Below, piece after piece: positions 16,970-25,924 of a stretch of DNA of 64,000 nucleotides (its first letter is position 1; the number at the start of each line of letters is the position of its first letter). The translations under genes and the position numbers were made by a program. The notes below the pieces were generated by a model that ran no database searches, was not told the origin of the DNA, and saw only the letters and a program-made list of their open reading frames with translations. Source of the DNA: Ruminococcaceae bacterium YAD3003 (GTDB lineage: Bacteria > Bacillota > Clostridia > Saccharofermentanales > Saccharofermentanaceae); the NCBI GenBank assembly GCA_900107185.1, contig FNPA01000002.1, positions 186,001 through 250,000 on the forward strand, read 5' to 3'.

Positions 16970-19900
16970 TTACATTAAAACATAGTAAGCTCTCTGCGAG
17001 ATTGATCGCAGGGCTCATGGCGGCAACTGTTGCGATCTGCACGTTGCCGCTTTTTATTAACCCGGTAAAGACAGAAGCAGCAGTATTAAGTTCAAATGCT
17101 CTGGTATCTGAAGAAGATACCAGATATGTCGGTTATCAGTGGGAGAGGTCGTTTAGGTATGAGATCCTTTATGCCTGCCAACTGATGGACGGCGTCAGAT
17201 ATCAGTGGGGCGGGAGCGGCTCAAATGGAATAGACTGCGCTGGTTCAGTCAGTATGGCATACAGTTATGCATTGGGAACTCTCTGGATCGACGGAACATA
17301 TGGTGAATACGGTAATAAGACTGTTGCTTATCATGGAGGCGGAGCTCCTGATGCATACGGATTCTACTGGCCCGGTTATGCAGGCATCAAGACGACATTT
17401 ACCAATGAACTTCTTGCGTACCGTGGTATATATCCTGAAGAGAATTACTTTGGTGAATTTGAAACCAACGGAGTAAGCGGTATTCAGAATGATGAGTGGG
17501 CAAACATAATCAAGTCTTACGGAATCAAACCCGGTGACATGATCTTATGGTGGAATGATACCAACGACAGCATCAATCCACAGCACATCACTATCTATGC
17601 AGGAATCGAGAACGGCGTTCCAATGCATTGGACAGCGAGTTCTTCTAACGGATACTTCTGCAAAAAGCCATTGGCAGACAGTTCTTCTGAAGCAGGCAAA
17701 GGAAGTTTTACCGGATTCATGGGATTAAGAGCCACGGGTCTATACGAAGAGCCTTATGTAGGTTTCTATCTTGATAAAAGAGATCCGTCAGGAATCAACT
17801 ATACCGGTTCGGTATTCTCCGTATATAGTGACAGTTCATTAAGTAACAAGATAGGTGAATTACGGGATGACGATTACGATGGCATATACACTGACTACGA
17901 AGACTACACAGGCAGGAGCCATGAGAGCAACAGATACAGATTAACAAGAACGAGTAATATCGGTCCCACTTACGAAGATGCTATCTATATAAAGGAGACA
18001 ACGGCTCCTACAGGAGTGATCCTTCCTGACGGAACAGCAATGAGTCTTGCTGATTCAAACGGTAATGTTCCTGATGTATATAGTTTCATCGATAACAATA
18101 CATATGAAATAGAGATATACATGACCGATACCGACGGCACATATGGATATATGGAATATTCCGTTACATCGGGTGGAACATATCTCTATTCAACAGCTGT
18201 TGACAGATATTCATATCTGGAAGGATCTAACGTTATCGTTGTTACCAATATGGAAACTACTGATTCAACATGCGGCAGAGGAAAAGGAGCAGGTCTTTTT
18301 ACTGATGCGAGCAGCATTTCATTAGAGAAAGTAACTTCCACAGGTGTTGACGTATCTTCAACCGTTTTCACACTAAAAGAAGGACAAAAGCATGTCGCAG
18401 TATATAAGTGCGTAAACGGAAACTGGAACTGGTATGACATCAATAACAGACAGTGGAGCAGCAGATCGTTCCCGATTAAGTATGGAACTGAGTATAAGGT
18501 TACAGAGACATTCTCTAATGAAGGTTCGTTTAAGTGTGTAGATGGCAGTACCATCGGATACGAAGTAACAAACAATTCTGGCTGGACTAAGGTTGGAGAG
18601 AATACTTATGAATATACCTTTACTACCGGTTCAGCGTTCTCGAAAGATACATACGATTTTACAGTCGAGAATAACAGGGAAACAGGAAGGTTCCAGGTAG
18701 TAAAGTCAGTTGCAGATGCAGACGATTCATGTGAAGGTTTTGAATTCGAACTGTGGAATGAAACGAAGACCCAGCTCCTTGCAACTGGCACGTCTTCAAG
18801 TGACGGTAATGTTTATTGGAATACAGGCAGCGGAATCCATTTAGCATCTTTTGATGTTCCTGTCGGTAATTATGTTCTCGCAGAGAAGATTCCGTCCAAG
18901 TACTATGGGAACTCGGTTAATGAGTATACATACATTATCCCGTCAGGATTTACCGACGGCATGGATGGCAAATGGTATAAGGATATAACGATCGAAATGT
19001 CTCCTCTGACTGAGAGCATTACTAATGACAGAACAGAGAGTTCAATAAAGATCGTTAAAGCATCTGAAGATGACGTCATTGAGAATGTTGAATTCGAGAT
19101 CTACTACGGCGGTAAGAATACTGAGCCTGTATGGCAGGATGGTGTTATAAATAACGGCTTTACTGATTCAGAAGGCGTTTTAAATTTCGAAAACCTTCCG
19201 GAAGGCTGGTACAGGGTAGATGAAGTAACTGATCCCTGTTACAGCGTGAGCTGGGATGACGGTTCAGAAGGCCGTTCAAGAATCGTTCATATCACTGAAT
19301 CAGAAGACAATACCGTTTTGGAAGTATCTTGCTATAACAAGGTTGATATAGTTCCTGAGATACATACTGAACTGATAGATAACAACTCTTCACATAACAT
19401 AGCCTGCGGTTCTGAAGTAGAGATAACTGACTATGTGTATTTCGATAACTTAACTGCCGGATACGAATACACGGTAACAGGTTGTTTGGTTAATAAGAAT
19501 AGCGGTGATGTCCTGACCGATGAAGCTGGTAATGAGTACACGGTAAGTGTTGATTTCTTTGCTGACGATTCTATTGGAGATGTAACTGTAGATGACAGAG
19601 GAATTGTAGTAGTATCAGGCGTTATCGAAGTTCCGTTTGAGATAGACAGCGCGTATTTGTTTGAGAATGTTTTTGGCGAAGGTGAAGATTCGCTCGCCAT
19701 CGTATGTTTTGAGAAGATGGAGTTCAGGAACATTACCATAGCCGAACATAATAATCTGGATGATGAATCACAGACAGTGTTTGTAACTCCGAAAATAAGA
19801 ACGACCGCAAGTGATGGGGAGACGGGTACAGGAGTGCTCGCATATTCCGAGGTAGTAAGTATAGACGATAAGGTCAGCTTCAGCGGCCTTGCTGCAGGCG

Positions 19901-20685
19901 AGTCGTATGTTGTTACAGGAACCTTGATGGATAAGGCGACAGGGGAAGTTTACGTTGATTCGGAGGGCAACACTTATGTTGTTGAGAAATCTTTTGTCGG
20001 TTCAGCAAATGGTTATGTAATTGTTCATTTTGAAGATGTTCTGGTTCCTGAAGATCAGATCGAATTAGTAGTATTTGAGAGATTAAAAGTTGAGGGAAGT
20101 GACAAAGATATAGCTGTGCATGAAGATCTGGAAGATAAGGACCAGACGTTAATGAGGCCTTCGTGCAGAACACTTGCTACAACAGTAAGAGGAGATAAGG
20201 CTTTTCTTAAGAATTCAGTTGTTACGATGGTTGACCATGTTTACTACGAGAACCTGGAAGTCGGAGAAACATACTATGCAATGGCATCTGTATCTTTAAG
20301 TGACGGGACAGAGATAACTAATAAAGGCATACCGGTTACATCGATTCAGGAATTTGTGCCTGAGGAAGAAAACGGGGTCGTGGATGTAACGATCAAGTTC
20401 GATTCAAAGGGTTTGGATGTCGGTGACAGGATTGTTGTATTCGAGAATATTTACGATAAGTCTACTAATGAGGAAGTTGCTTCAGGGTTACAGCCGGAAG
20501 ATATACAGGTTTTATCTCACGAAGATCTGAATAATCTCGACCAGAGTCTTACGGTAACAAATATCCCTAGTACAGGTGAGATCATGGACAGAGCGAGAAT
20601 TGCTACGGCTGTAAGTTTAATTGTTGCAGGCATAGCAGTTATTGCAGTAGTAATTGAGGTAAGAAGGAAAAAGGTAAGAAGATAA
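16966..20685 (+). CDS. Large sortase-type surface protein: NlpC-like domain, SpaA-like and VaFE repeats
   Basis: Predicted secreted, wall-anchored protein of 1239 aa. A signal peptide covers about residues 1-38 (LIAGLMAATVAICTLPLF core, cleavage near TEA-A). An NlpC/P60-like domain follows at about 65-260 with candidate catalytic C91 (GIDCAGS) and H207 (PQHITIYAG). Several SpaA/Cna-B-like beta domains fill about 265-795 (for example EITYY-type and ENLPEGWYRVDEV). Three VaFE-type repeats span about 797-1195. The end has IPSTG at 1200-1204, a hydrophobic helix and RRKKVRR: a sortase signal with I in place of L. GTG 16966 has GGAGG 13 bases upstream and overlaps the DUF5688 stop. No sortase gene is in the window. 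Confidence 0.88.
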   Translation: MITLKHSKLSARLIAGLMAATVAICTLPLFINPVKTEAAVLSSNALVSEEDTRYVGYQWERSFRYEILYACQLMDGVRYQWGGSGSNGIDCAGSVSMAYSYALGTLWIDGTYGEYGNKTVAYHGGGAPDAYGFYWPGYAGIKTTFTNELLAYRGIYPEENYFGEFETNGVSGIQNDEWANIIKSYGIKPGDMILWWNDTNDSINPQHITIYAGIENGVPMHWTASSSNGYFCKKPLADSSSEAGKGSFTGFMGLRATGLYEEPYVGFYLDKRDPSGINYTGSVFSVYSDSSLSNKIGELRDDDYDGIYTDYEDYTGRSHESNRYRLTRTSNIGPTYEDAIYIKETTAPTGVILPDGTAMSLADSNGNVPDVYSFIDNNTYEIEIYMTDTDGTYGYMEYSVTSGGTYLYSTAVDRYSYLEGSNVIVVTNMETTDSTCGRGKGAGLFTDASSISLEKVTSTGVDVSSTVFTLKEGQKHVAVYKCVNGNWNWYDINNRQWSSRSFPIKYGTEYKVTETFSNEGSFKCVDGSTIGYEVTNNSGWTKVGENTYEYTFTTGSAFSKDTYDFTVENNRETGRFQVVKSVADADDSCEGFEFELWNETKTQLLATGTSSSDGNVYWNTGSGIHLASFDVPVGNYVLAEKIPSKYYGNSVNEYTYIIPSGFTDGMDGKWYKDITIEMSPLTESITNDRTESSIKIVKASEDDVIENVEFEIYYGGKNTEPVWQDGVINNGFTDSEGVLNFENLPEGWYRVDEVTDPCYSVSWDDGSEGRSRIVHITESEDNTVLEVSCYNKVDIVPEIHTELIDNNSSHNIACGSEVEITDYVYFDNLTAGYEYTVTGCLVNKNSGDVLTDEAGNEYTVSVDFFADDSIGDVTVDDRGIVVVSGVIEVPFEIDSAYLFENVFGEGEDSLAIVCFEKMEFRNITIAEHNNLDDESQTVFVTPKIRTTASDGETGTGVLAYSEVVSIDDKVSFSGLAAGESYVVTGTLMDKATGEVYVDSEGNTYVVEKSFVGSANGYVIVHFEDVLVPEDQIELVVFERLKVEGSDKDIAVHEDLEDKDQTLMRPSCRTLATTVRGDKAFLKNSVVTMVDHVYYENLEVGETYYAMASVSLSDGTEITNKGIPVTSIQEFVPEEENGVVDVTIKFDSKGLDVGDRIVVFENIYDKSTNEEVASGLQPEDIQVLSHEDLNNLDQSLTVTNIPSTGEIMDRARIATAVSLIVAGIAVIAVVIEVRRKKVRR

Positions 20686-20689
20686 AAAA

Positions 20690-20715
20690 CAGGGTGAGAA
20701 ATAATTCTCACCCTG
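20690..20715. terminator. Bidirectional terminator between convergent genes
   Basis: An 11-bp stem, CAGGGTGAGAA / TTCTCACCCTG, with loop ATAA. The strongest U-run (from AAAAAA at 20684-20689) serves the minus-strand aminotransferase; the plus strand has a weaker TTTAAATTT. Confidence 0.8.
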
Positions 20716-20739
20716 TGTAGTTTAAATTTAAAGTTGTTA

Positions 20740-21930
20740 TCAGAGTTCAGTTCTGTGTGATAAACCGAGCTCTTCTGCGATTGCGAAGAATGCTTTTCTT
20801 GAGTTTCTGATCGATGTTTCAGATACGCAGAAAGCAAGACGGCAGTAACCGGGACGAGCAAAACTGGAACCCTTAACCAAAAGGAGATTATGCTTAGCGC
20901 AGATTGCCGTGAACTCTTCGTCAGTAAGACCTGATGGTGTATTCATGAAGATGTAGAGCGCTCCGTTAGGCTTAACTGCATCGAAACCTGCATCAACGAT
21001 ATTGGAATAGAGAAGGTTTCTTCTGTTCTCGTAGTTGTCGACATCAACCTTGGCATAGATTGATTTCTCAATGACCTTCTGCCAGATGGCAGGAGCGTTT
21101 ACGCTGCCCAATGTTCTGTTAGAAAGCACGATAGCTCCTGTGAGTTCTGCGAAATCTTCACACTTAGGTGATACGAGAGTATAACCGATTCTCTCACCAG
21201 GGAGTGACAAAGACTTACTCCATGAGAAGCAGATAATGAGGTTATCAATATACTTAAGAGCGCAGGGAACAGTTGCTCCATCGTAAGCGAGATCGATATA
21301 AGGCTCATCGCTGATTACATAGATAGTGTGATCCTGCTTCTTGAGCATATCGTTGAGTTCTGTTAAGAGCTCTGCCGGATATACAACACCGGAAGGATTG
21401 TTAGGTGAGTTGACTATGATGGCCTTTGTCTTGGAAGTGATAGCCTTCTCAATATCAGAAATAACAGGCATGAACTTATCGTCTGTCTGGACAATTACTA
21501 CCTTACCGTTATGGTTAGCAACATAGCCGTTGTATTCCATGAAATAAGGAGCAAGAAGGATTACTTCATCCTCTGGATCAAGGATCGAATGGAGAACATC
21601 GTTCATCGCAGAGGCAGCACCAACGGTCATGCAGACTGCATCAGGACCGATCTCCATGCCTGCTTCCTTACCGCGCTTTTCAGCAACTATTGTTCTTGTA
21701 GAAGGATATCCTGCGTTAGGCATATATCCATGCATACCGGGAGTAGGGTTTTCAGCTAAATCTTTAAGGGCATCGAATACTTCCTTAGGAGGCTCTAAGT
21801 CAGGGTTGCCGATAGAGAAGTCAAAAACGTTATCAGCACCATAGATAGCCTTAAGTCTTCCGCCTTCTTCGAACATTTTGCGGATCTCGGAACCGCCCTG
21901 AAGAGCAGTGATCATTTTCTTAGAAATCAT
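20740..21930 (-). CDS. Class I PLP-dependent aminotransferase
   Basis: Fold-type I aminotransferase, probably acting on aspartate or another amino acid with 2-oxoglutarate. Features: DFSIGNPDLEPP near the N-terminus, NSPNNPSG, SDEPYIDLAYD (cofactor-binding Asp and Tyr) and the PLP lysine in SWSKSLSLPGERIGY. 396 aa. On the minus strand GAGGTATTACT precedes the ATG. It is flanked by a shared terminator on one side and a 259-bp gap with a long palindrome on the other. The exact substrate cannot be told from sequence. Confidence 0.88.
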   Translation of the reverse strand: MISKKMITALQGGSEIRKMFEEGGRLKAIYGADNVFDFSIGNPDLEPPKEVFDALKDLAENPTPGMHGYMPNAGYPSTRTIVAEKRGKEAGMEIGPDAVCMTVGAASAMNDVLHSILDPEDEVILLAPYFMEYNGYVANHNGKVVIVQTDDKFMPVISDIEKAITSKTKAIIVNSPNNPSGVVYPAELLTELNDMLKKQDHTIYVISDEPYIDLAYDGATVPCALKYIDNLIICFSWSKSLSLPGERIGYTLVSPKCEDFAELTGAIVLSNRTLGSVNAPAIWQKVIEKSIYAKVDVDNYENRRNLLYSNIVDAGFDAVKPNGALYIFMNTPSGLTDEEFTAICAKHNLLLVKGSSFARPGYCRLAFCVSETSIRNSRKAFFAIAEELGLSHRTEL

Positions 21931-22025
21931 AGTAATACCTCTATTAATAGAAATTAGAACTAATATAGCACAAATTGTTTGAATGGGTATTACGGTTCTG
22001 CTCCTTCCGCGCTACCGCTTGGAGT

Positions 22026-22072
22026 GCCAGCCGTGATCCGAGGGGGCGTTACCCCTCGGATACACGGTTGGC
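22026..22072. repeat. Long GC-rich palindrome in an AT-rich gap
   Basis: Arms 22026-22045 and 22052-22072 pair over 20 positions with one G-U wobble and one bulged A; loop GCGTTA. The core is ATCCGAGGGG / CCCCTCGGAT. It lies between two divergent genes, where a terminator would make little sense, although a T-run starts 8 bases later. The rest of the gap 21931-22189 shows no gene. Confidence 0.8.
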
Positions 22073-22155
22073 TAAGTTGCTTTTTTTGCTTGGGTGATTG
22101 TCGTTTTTCTTATGATACAATGGTTTTTGTTAAATCAGTTATTTTAATTTGGCTT

Positions 22156-22173
22156 GAAAGAATACTAACATCA
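22156..22173. repeat. 18-bp direct repeat, left copy
   Basis: GAAAGAATACTAACATCA, identical to 23825-23842. The two copies bracket the GtrII-like gene. Confidence 0.9.
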
Positions 22174-22189
22174 ACTTTTTGGAGGGAAA

Positions 22190-23743
22190 ATGAGAAAGCT
22201 TAATGTTTTTTTTGATAAAACAAGCATATATAGTTTTGTTGCGTCAGTGGTTGTTATGATTTTGACTCATGGTTTTTGCTTTATGAATCTTATGTACTCT
22301 CATGATTCGCTTTATTTCTATGAAACTGACGGATATTACAAGGTCAGTTATGGAAGGTGGTTATATCCCTTCTTGGTACACGGAAGGCTAATTGCTACCC
22401 CTTGGCTTATGGGAGTGTTGAGCATTTTTTTTGTATCGATGGCGGTGGTGTTAGTTGTTAAGCTTTTTGATTTTAATAAAATTCAAGGGATTTGTGTAGC
22501 AATTTTGTTTGGCTCAAATGTAACTTTAACTACTTTGTTTTGCTCATATATAATTGATGCAGACGCAGATTGTTTAGGATTATTTTTTGCATGTTTTGCA
22601 GTATTTGCATTTAGAAAATTTCCAAAGATAATCAATATTATCGTACCGATTATTTTCTTGACGTTATGTCTAGCGTTATATCAAGCATATATATGTGTGG
22701 CGGCAGGATTGTATATTGCATTGCTAATTCAGGAGTCAAGTAAAAGCAACTCGTGGAAGGATATATTATCCGTAGTTTTATTTGGAGTAAAGGAATTGCT
22801 CACATTAGCATTGGGAATAGTGTTATACGTTCCTCTCATGTATGCAGCATCAAAGCATTATGATATTGAACTATCAACAGGTTTTAATGGAGCAGGAAAT
22901 TTAAGTTCTTTAAAAGCAGCGGATGTGATAGATAGTATCCCCAATGCATACGAATACTTCAGAGATACATTCTTTAATATTACTGAGTATAATACTCTTA
23001 CTATTGTGATAGTAAACTGGGTTGTTGTCGTCCTTTTAGTTGTATCTGTCGTAATGTACATCATTAAGAAAAGAAAGTTTTTAGGTTCGTTGATTATTGT
23101 TTTACCAGCTGTTTTAATTATGCCTTTAGCATTAAATGCTATATATATAGTTTCTTTTGGATTTATCCATCAATTGATGATTTTTTCATTCTGTATAGCA
23201 TATCTATTGCCTTTGATTCTTATAAATATTCAAGATGCAAATATTATTGAAAATGAGCATTGGAAAAAGTGGGGAGAATATATAAAAAAAGGAATATGCG
23301 TTGTCACTGTTTTTGCTGTGATAGTTATCGGTTTTAATAATATAGTTTATGCTAATGGTGCATATGTATATAAAAAGCTCGTTTATGATAATACGCAGCT
23401 TCATGCCCAAACAATATGGAAGGATATAAATAGTTTAGAGGGCTATGTTGAGGGGGAAACACAGGTCGTTTTTATGGGGCAGTTTTCTTTGTCAAAAGCT
23501 GCATACGATAGTTCTGTTGCATCAAGATATGAAGGGGTATTGATTGGCACTTGCAATTCGTCGATTACTTACGATGGAACAGAAACGGCTTTCTATTATG
23601 GTATTTTGGGTAGAAGTCCTAATATTGCATGTAATGATACAACAATTTTAGAGGATGAGGAATATATTAATATGCCTGTTTATCCGTCAAATGGCTATTG
23701 TAGAATGATAGGTGATAGAGTGGTGGTAAAATTAAGTAACTAG
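22190..23743 (+). CDS. GtrII-like multi-pass membrane glucosyltransferase
   Basis: Resembles the GtrII glucosyltransferase family, which adds a sugar from a polyprenyl-phosphate donor to a surface glycan. 517 aa with about ten hydrophobic segments and a conserved N-terminal outside loop: SHDSLYFYETDGYYKVSYGR, then WLYPFL. The next loop has the acidic DADADCLG. A soluble C-terminal part of about 120 residues follows the last helix. GGAGGG lies 5 bases upstream of ATG. The DNA is clearly richer in A and T than the aminotransferase before it, and 18-bp direct repeats flank the gene, both signs of transfer. No GtrA flippase or GtrB glycosyltransferase gene adjoins it. Confidence 0.75.
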   Translation: MRKLNVFFDKTSIYSFVASVVVMILTHGFCFMNLMYSHDSLYFYETDGYYKVSYGRWLYPFLVHGRLIATPWLMGVLSIFFVSMAVVLVVKLFDFNKIQGICVAILFGSNVTLTTLFCSYIIDADADCLGLFFACFAVFAFRKFPKIINIIVPIIFLTLCLALYQAYICVAAGLYIALLIQESSKSNSWKDILSVVLFGVKELLTLALGIVLYVPLMYAASKHYDIELSTGFNGAGNLSSLKAADVIDSIPNAYEYFRDTFFNITEYNTLTIVIVNWVVVVLLVVSVVMYIIKKRKFLGSLIIVLPAVLIMPLALNAIYIVSFGFIHQLMIFSFCIAYLLPLILINIQDANIIENEHWKKWGEYIKKGICVVTVFAVIVIGFNNIVYANGAYVYKKLVYDNTQLHAQTIWKDINSLEGYVEGETQVVFMGQFSLSKAAYDSSVASRYEGVLIGTCNSSITYDGTETAFYYGILGRSPNIACNDTTILEDEEYINMPVYPSNGYCRMIGDRVVVKLSN

Positions 23744-23764
23744 TAATACTATAATATTTGCTTG

Positions 23765-23803
23765 AAAGCACTTTGGATGTGAAAGTCTAAGGTGCTTTTT
23801 TAG
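23765..23803 (+). terminator. Terminator after the GtrII-like gene
   Basis: AAAGCAC / GTGCTTT stem with further pairing inside, followed by six T. Confidence 0.8.
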
Positions 23804-23824
23804 TTATAAGCAATACATCATGCA

Positions 23825-23842
23825 GAAAGAATACTAACATCA
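23825..23842. repeat. 18-bp direct repeat, right copy
   Basis: Exact copy of 22156-22173, 1669 bases downstream, just before a gene relic. Confidence 0.9.
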
Positions 23843-23858
23843 TAAATAGCTGATTGGT

Positions 23859-24145
23859 TGTTTGTTAATGAAATACCATATATATGAATTCCCGATAAGA
23901 GTAGGAGATGAGCTTTCCATCCGAATTTCAGCATGATGAGAATCAGTGACAGAAAGATGTTAAATCTGGAACACTGTGGGAGAATGGATGATCCCGGTTA
24001 TATAGACGATATGATCGACAGGAGCAGAAAGTATGCTCTTGAAGGGATTATACAAGGAGACAGGCTGTTCTACACATTTGAAAGTTCATCTAAACCATTA
24101 GATGTACGAGTGATAGATAAGATGATCGATGAATTGTTCAGATGA
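23859..24145 (+). pseudogene. Frameshifted, truncated relic of the 1-720 nuclease-like family
   Basis: An ORF of 70 codons from ATG 23933 matches the C-terminus of the gene at 1-720: RISDRKMLNLEHCGRMDD against RIPDRKELYLEHCGRIGD, and GDRLFYTFESSSKPLDVR against GDRLFLTFETVNKPLDVR. Upstream, another frame from about 23859 reads KYHIYEFPI, matching YRYECPLI, then must shift at about 23914-23919 to continue as HPNFSMMRISDRK (compare HPDFTILRIPDRK). So this is the last third of a paralogue with a frameshift and no N-terminal two thirds. It could still yield a small 70-aa peptide, but no good ribosome binding site precedes 23933. Confidence 0.85.
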
Positions 24146-25804
24146 TCAGGCTTCGTCGGTGTCGGTAGTTGTTTCGATCTCGTACAGAGGGCTCTTCAAT
24201 CTGTTGACGAAGAATCTCTCGGACAACGGCTTGTCGTAAATAAAGGACTGGAAGAGATTACAGCCGCAGAGGACGAGGTCATCTGCCTGCTTCTGAGTCT
24301 CAACACCTTCACAGATAACTTTGTAGCCTAAGATTCCGGCGAGATTGATCATTTCATTTGCAATGATACGGCCCTTTGGATCATCAGGGTCGAAACGTTT
24401 TGAATCGATCTTTACGTAGCTTGCTTCCATATCGTGGAGCAGCGTGAGGGTAGACTGACCTGTGCTGAATTTATCGAGTGTGACGATAAGGCCTGCTTCT
24501 GTAAGTTTGTGTGTAACGTCTTTAAGAAGCGGCATTCTCTGTGTAAAGTCAGGCTCAGAGAATTCAATGCCGATAAGGTTATGGTCAATACCGTATTTGT
24601 CGATGATCTTGATGATATCTTCAGCGATAGAAGAATTGATAAGATTACGTCCTGAGAAATTGACCGTAATAGGAACAACTTCAATGCCCTGTGACTGCCA
24701 GGATTTAATATTGCGGCATACATTCTCGAGAACGAAGAAGTCGATCTTAGTAACAATACCTGAATCGGTAGCGAGAGTGATAAAGTCCTGAGGCGCGATG
24801 ATCTTGCCGTTTAACGGCCAGCGTGCCAAAGCTTCTGCTGCATGGAGACACGGCTGATCACCAAGAGATACAACAGGCTGATAGTAAATAAGGAACTTGT
24901 TCTCGTTAAGAGCTTTGGACAAGGTCTCAGTATCGTTGTTGTTTTTCTCGTTAATCTCTTCGGTGTAGTACACAACATCGATATTATGCTGCTTTGAATA
25001 ACTGAATGCCTGTGAGCATTCACCCATTACCTGATCTGCAAAACGGTGATTAGGGCGGATCTTTGTGATTCCTGCTCTGCAGCTGAAGATATGCTCGAAT
25101 TTGTCGCCGTTATAAGAAATTGTAACGGGAACGGCTCTGATAAAGTTCTCGAGTTCGGGCATACGATGGTTCTGAAGGAAAGCAACGAAATAGTCACCTC
25201 CTAAGTGAACAGCAAACTCGCCCTTTTCTTTGTCTGGTAATGCGCTGAGCTTCTGACCAAAGGACTTGATAGCGCTGCCTGTTATCTGAGATCCGAAATA
25301 TCTTGTGAGCTGGGTAACATGCTTGATGTTTATATAAGCAACTGAATACTTGGTTGCTTTGCCGTTTGAGAACAACTCTTCAAATTTAGAGAAGAGATAG
25401 TTATTGTTCGGCATGTTGAAATCGAGATCGTTGTTATAAAGGAAAGCATACTGTGTGCTCAAACGCTTAACTGCAATGAGACCGGAAACGCTGTTTTTAA
25501 ACAGCATCATCAATTCCTTTTGTTCCACGGTCTGTTGGGGCGGGAAAGGCTTATATGTAAACCTTACGATAGTTACTACTGCATCTTCGCTGCCCAATGT
25601 AACTTCGAAATACTCAGTGCCGACAGTATCGGTAACATAGTCTACATTCTTGGAAACGGGTTTGTTGTTTACATAAACAGTATCGTCAATTTTGGCGATA
25701 GAAAGATAATCCGCATACTTAGTGAACTTATCGTTGAACTTGCAATCGATACATTCATCCAGCGTTTCAAAAAAGCCTAATATGTCCGGAGTCCCTGAAC
25801 TCAT
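24146..25804 (-). CDS. Degenerate GGDEF-EAL protein
   Basis: A two-domain protein of the cyclic-di-GMP type. An N-terminal region of about 130 residues of unknown fold is followed by a GGDEF-like domain with GGDYF in place of GGDEF at about residue 200, and an EAL domain starting with EALARW near 322. Metal-site motifs are partly changed: NFSGRNL for NLSxxQ, EFSEP for ELTES, and DKFSTG at about 443 where active enzymes have DDFGTG; EGVET is kept. It is therefore more likely a binding or regulatory protein than an active cyclase or phosphodiesterase. No membrane segment; cytoplasmic. AAAGG lies 8 bases before the ATG on the minus strand. Confidence 0.88.
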   Translation of the reverse strand: MSSGTPDILGFFETLDECIDCKFNDKFTKYADYLSIAKIDDTVYVNNKPVSKNVDYVTDTVGTEYFEVTLGSEDAVVTIVRFTYKPFPPQQTVEQKELMMLFKNSVSGLIAVKRLSTQYAFLYNNDLDFNMPNNNYLFSKFEELFSNGKATKYSVAYINIKHVTQLTRYFGSQITGSAIKSFGQKLSALPDKEKGEFAVHLGGDYFVAFLQNHRMPELENFIRAVPVTISYNGDKFEHIFSCRAGITKIRPNHRFADQVMGECSQAFSYSKQHNIDVVYYTEEINEKNNNDTETLSKALNENKFLIYYQPVVSLGDQPCLHAAEALARWPLNGKIIAPQDFITLATDSGIVTKIDFFVLENVCRNIKSWQSQGIEVVPITVNFSGRNLINSSIAEDIIKIIDKYGIDHNLIGIEFSEPDFTQRMPLLKDVTHKLTEAGLIVTLDKFSTGQSTLTLLHDMEASYVKIDSKRFDPDDPKGRIIANEMINLAGILGYKVICEGVETQKQADDLVLCGCNLFQSFIYDKPLSERFFVNRLKSPLYEIETTTDTDEA

Positions 25805-25924
25805 TACACAAACCTTTGCAGTGAAGTAATTTCAATTTTAAGACACTAAAGAGTTAAAAACAATAAAAATTGGAATATAACAGGCTTTCTTGTTAAATAT
25901 CAAAAATAAATTAGAGGAGGATTA

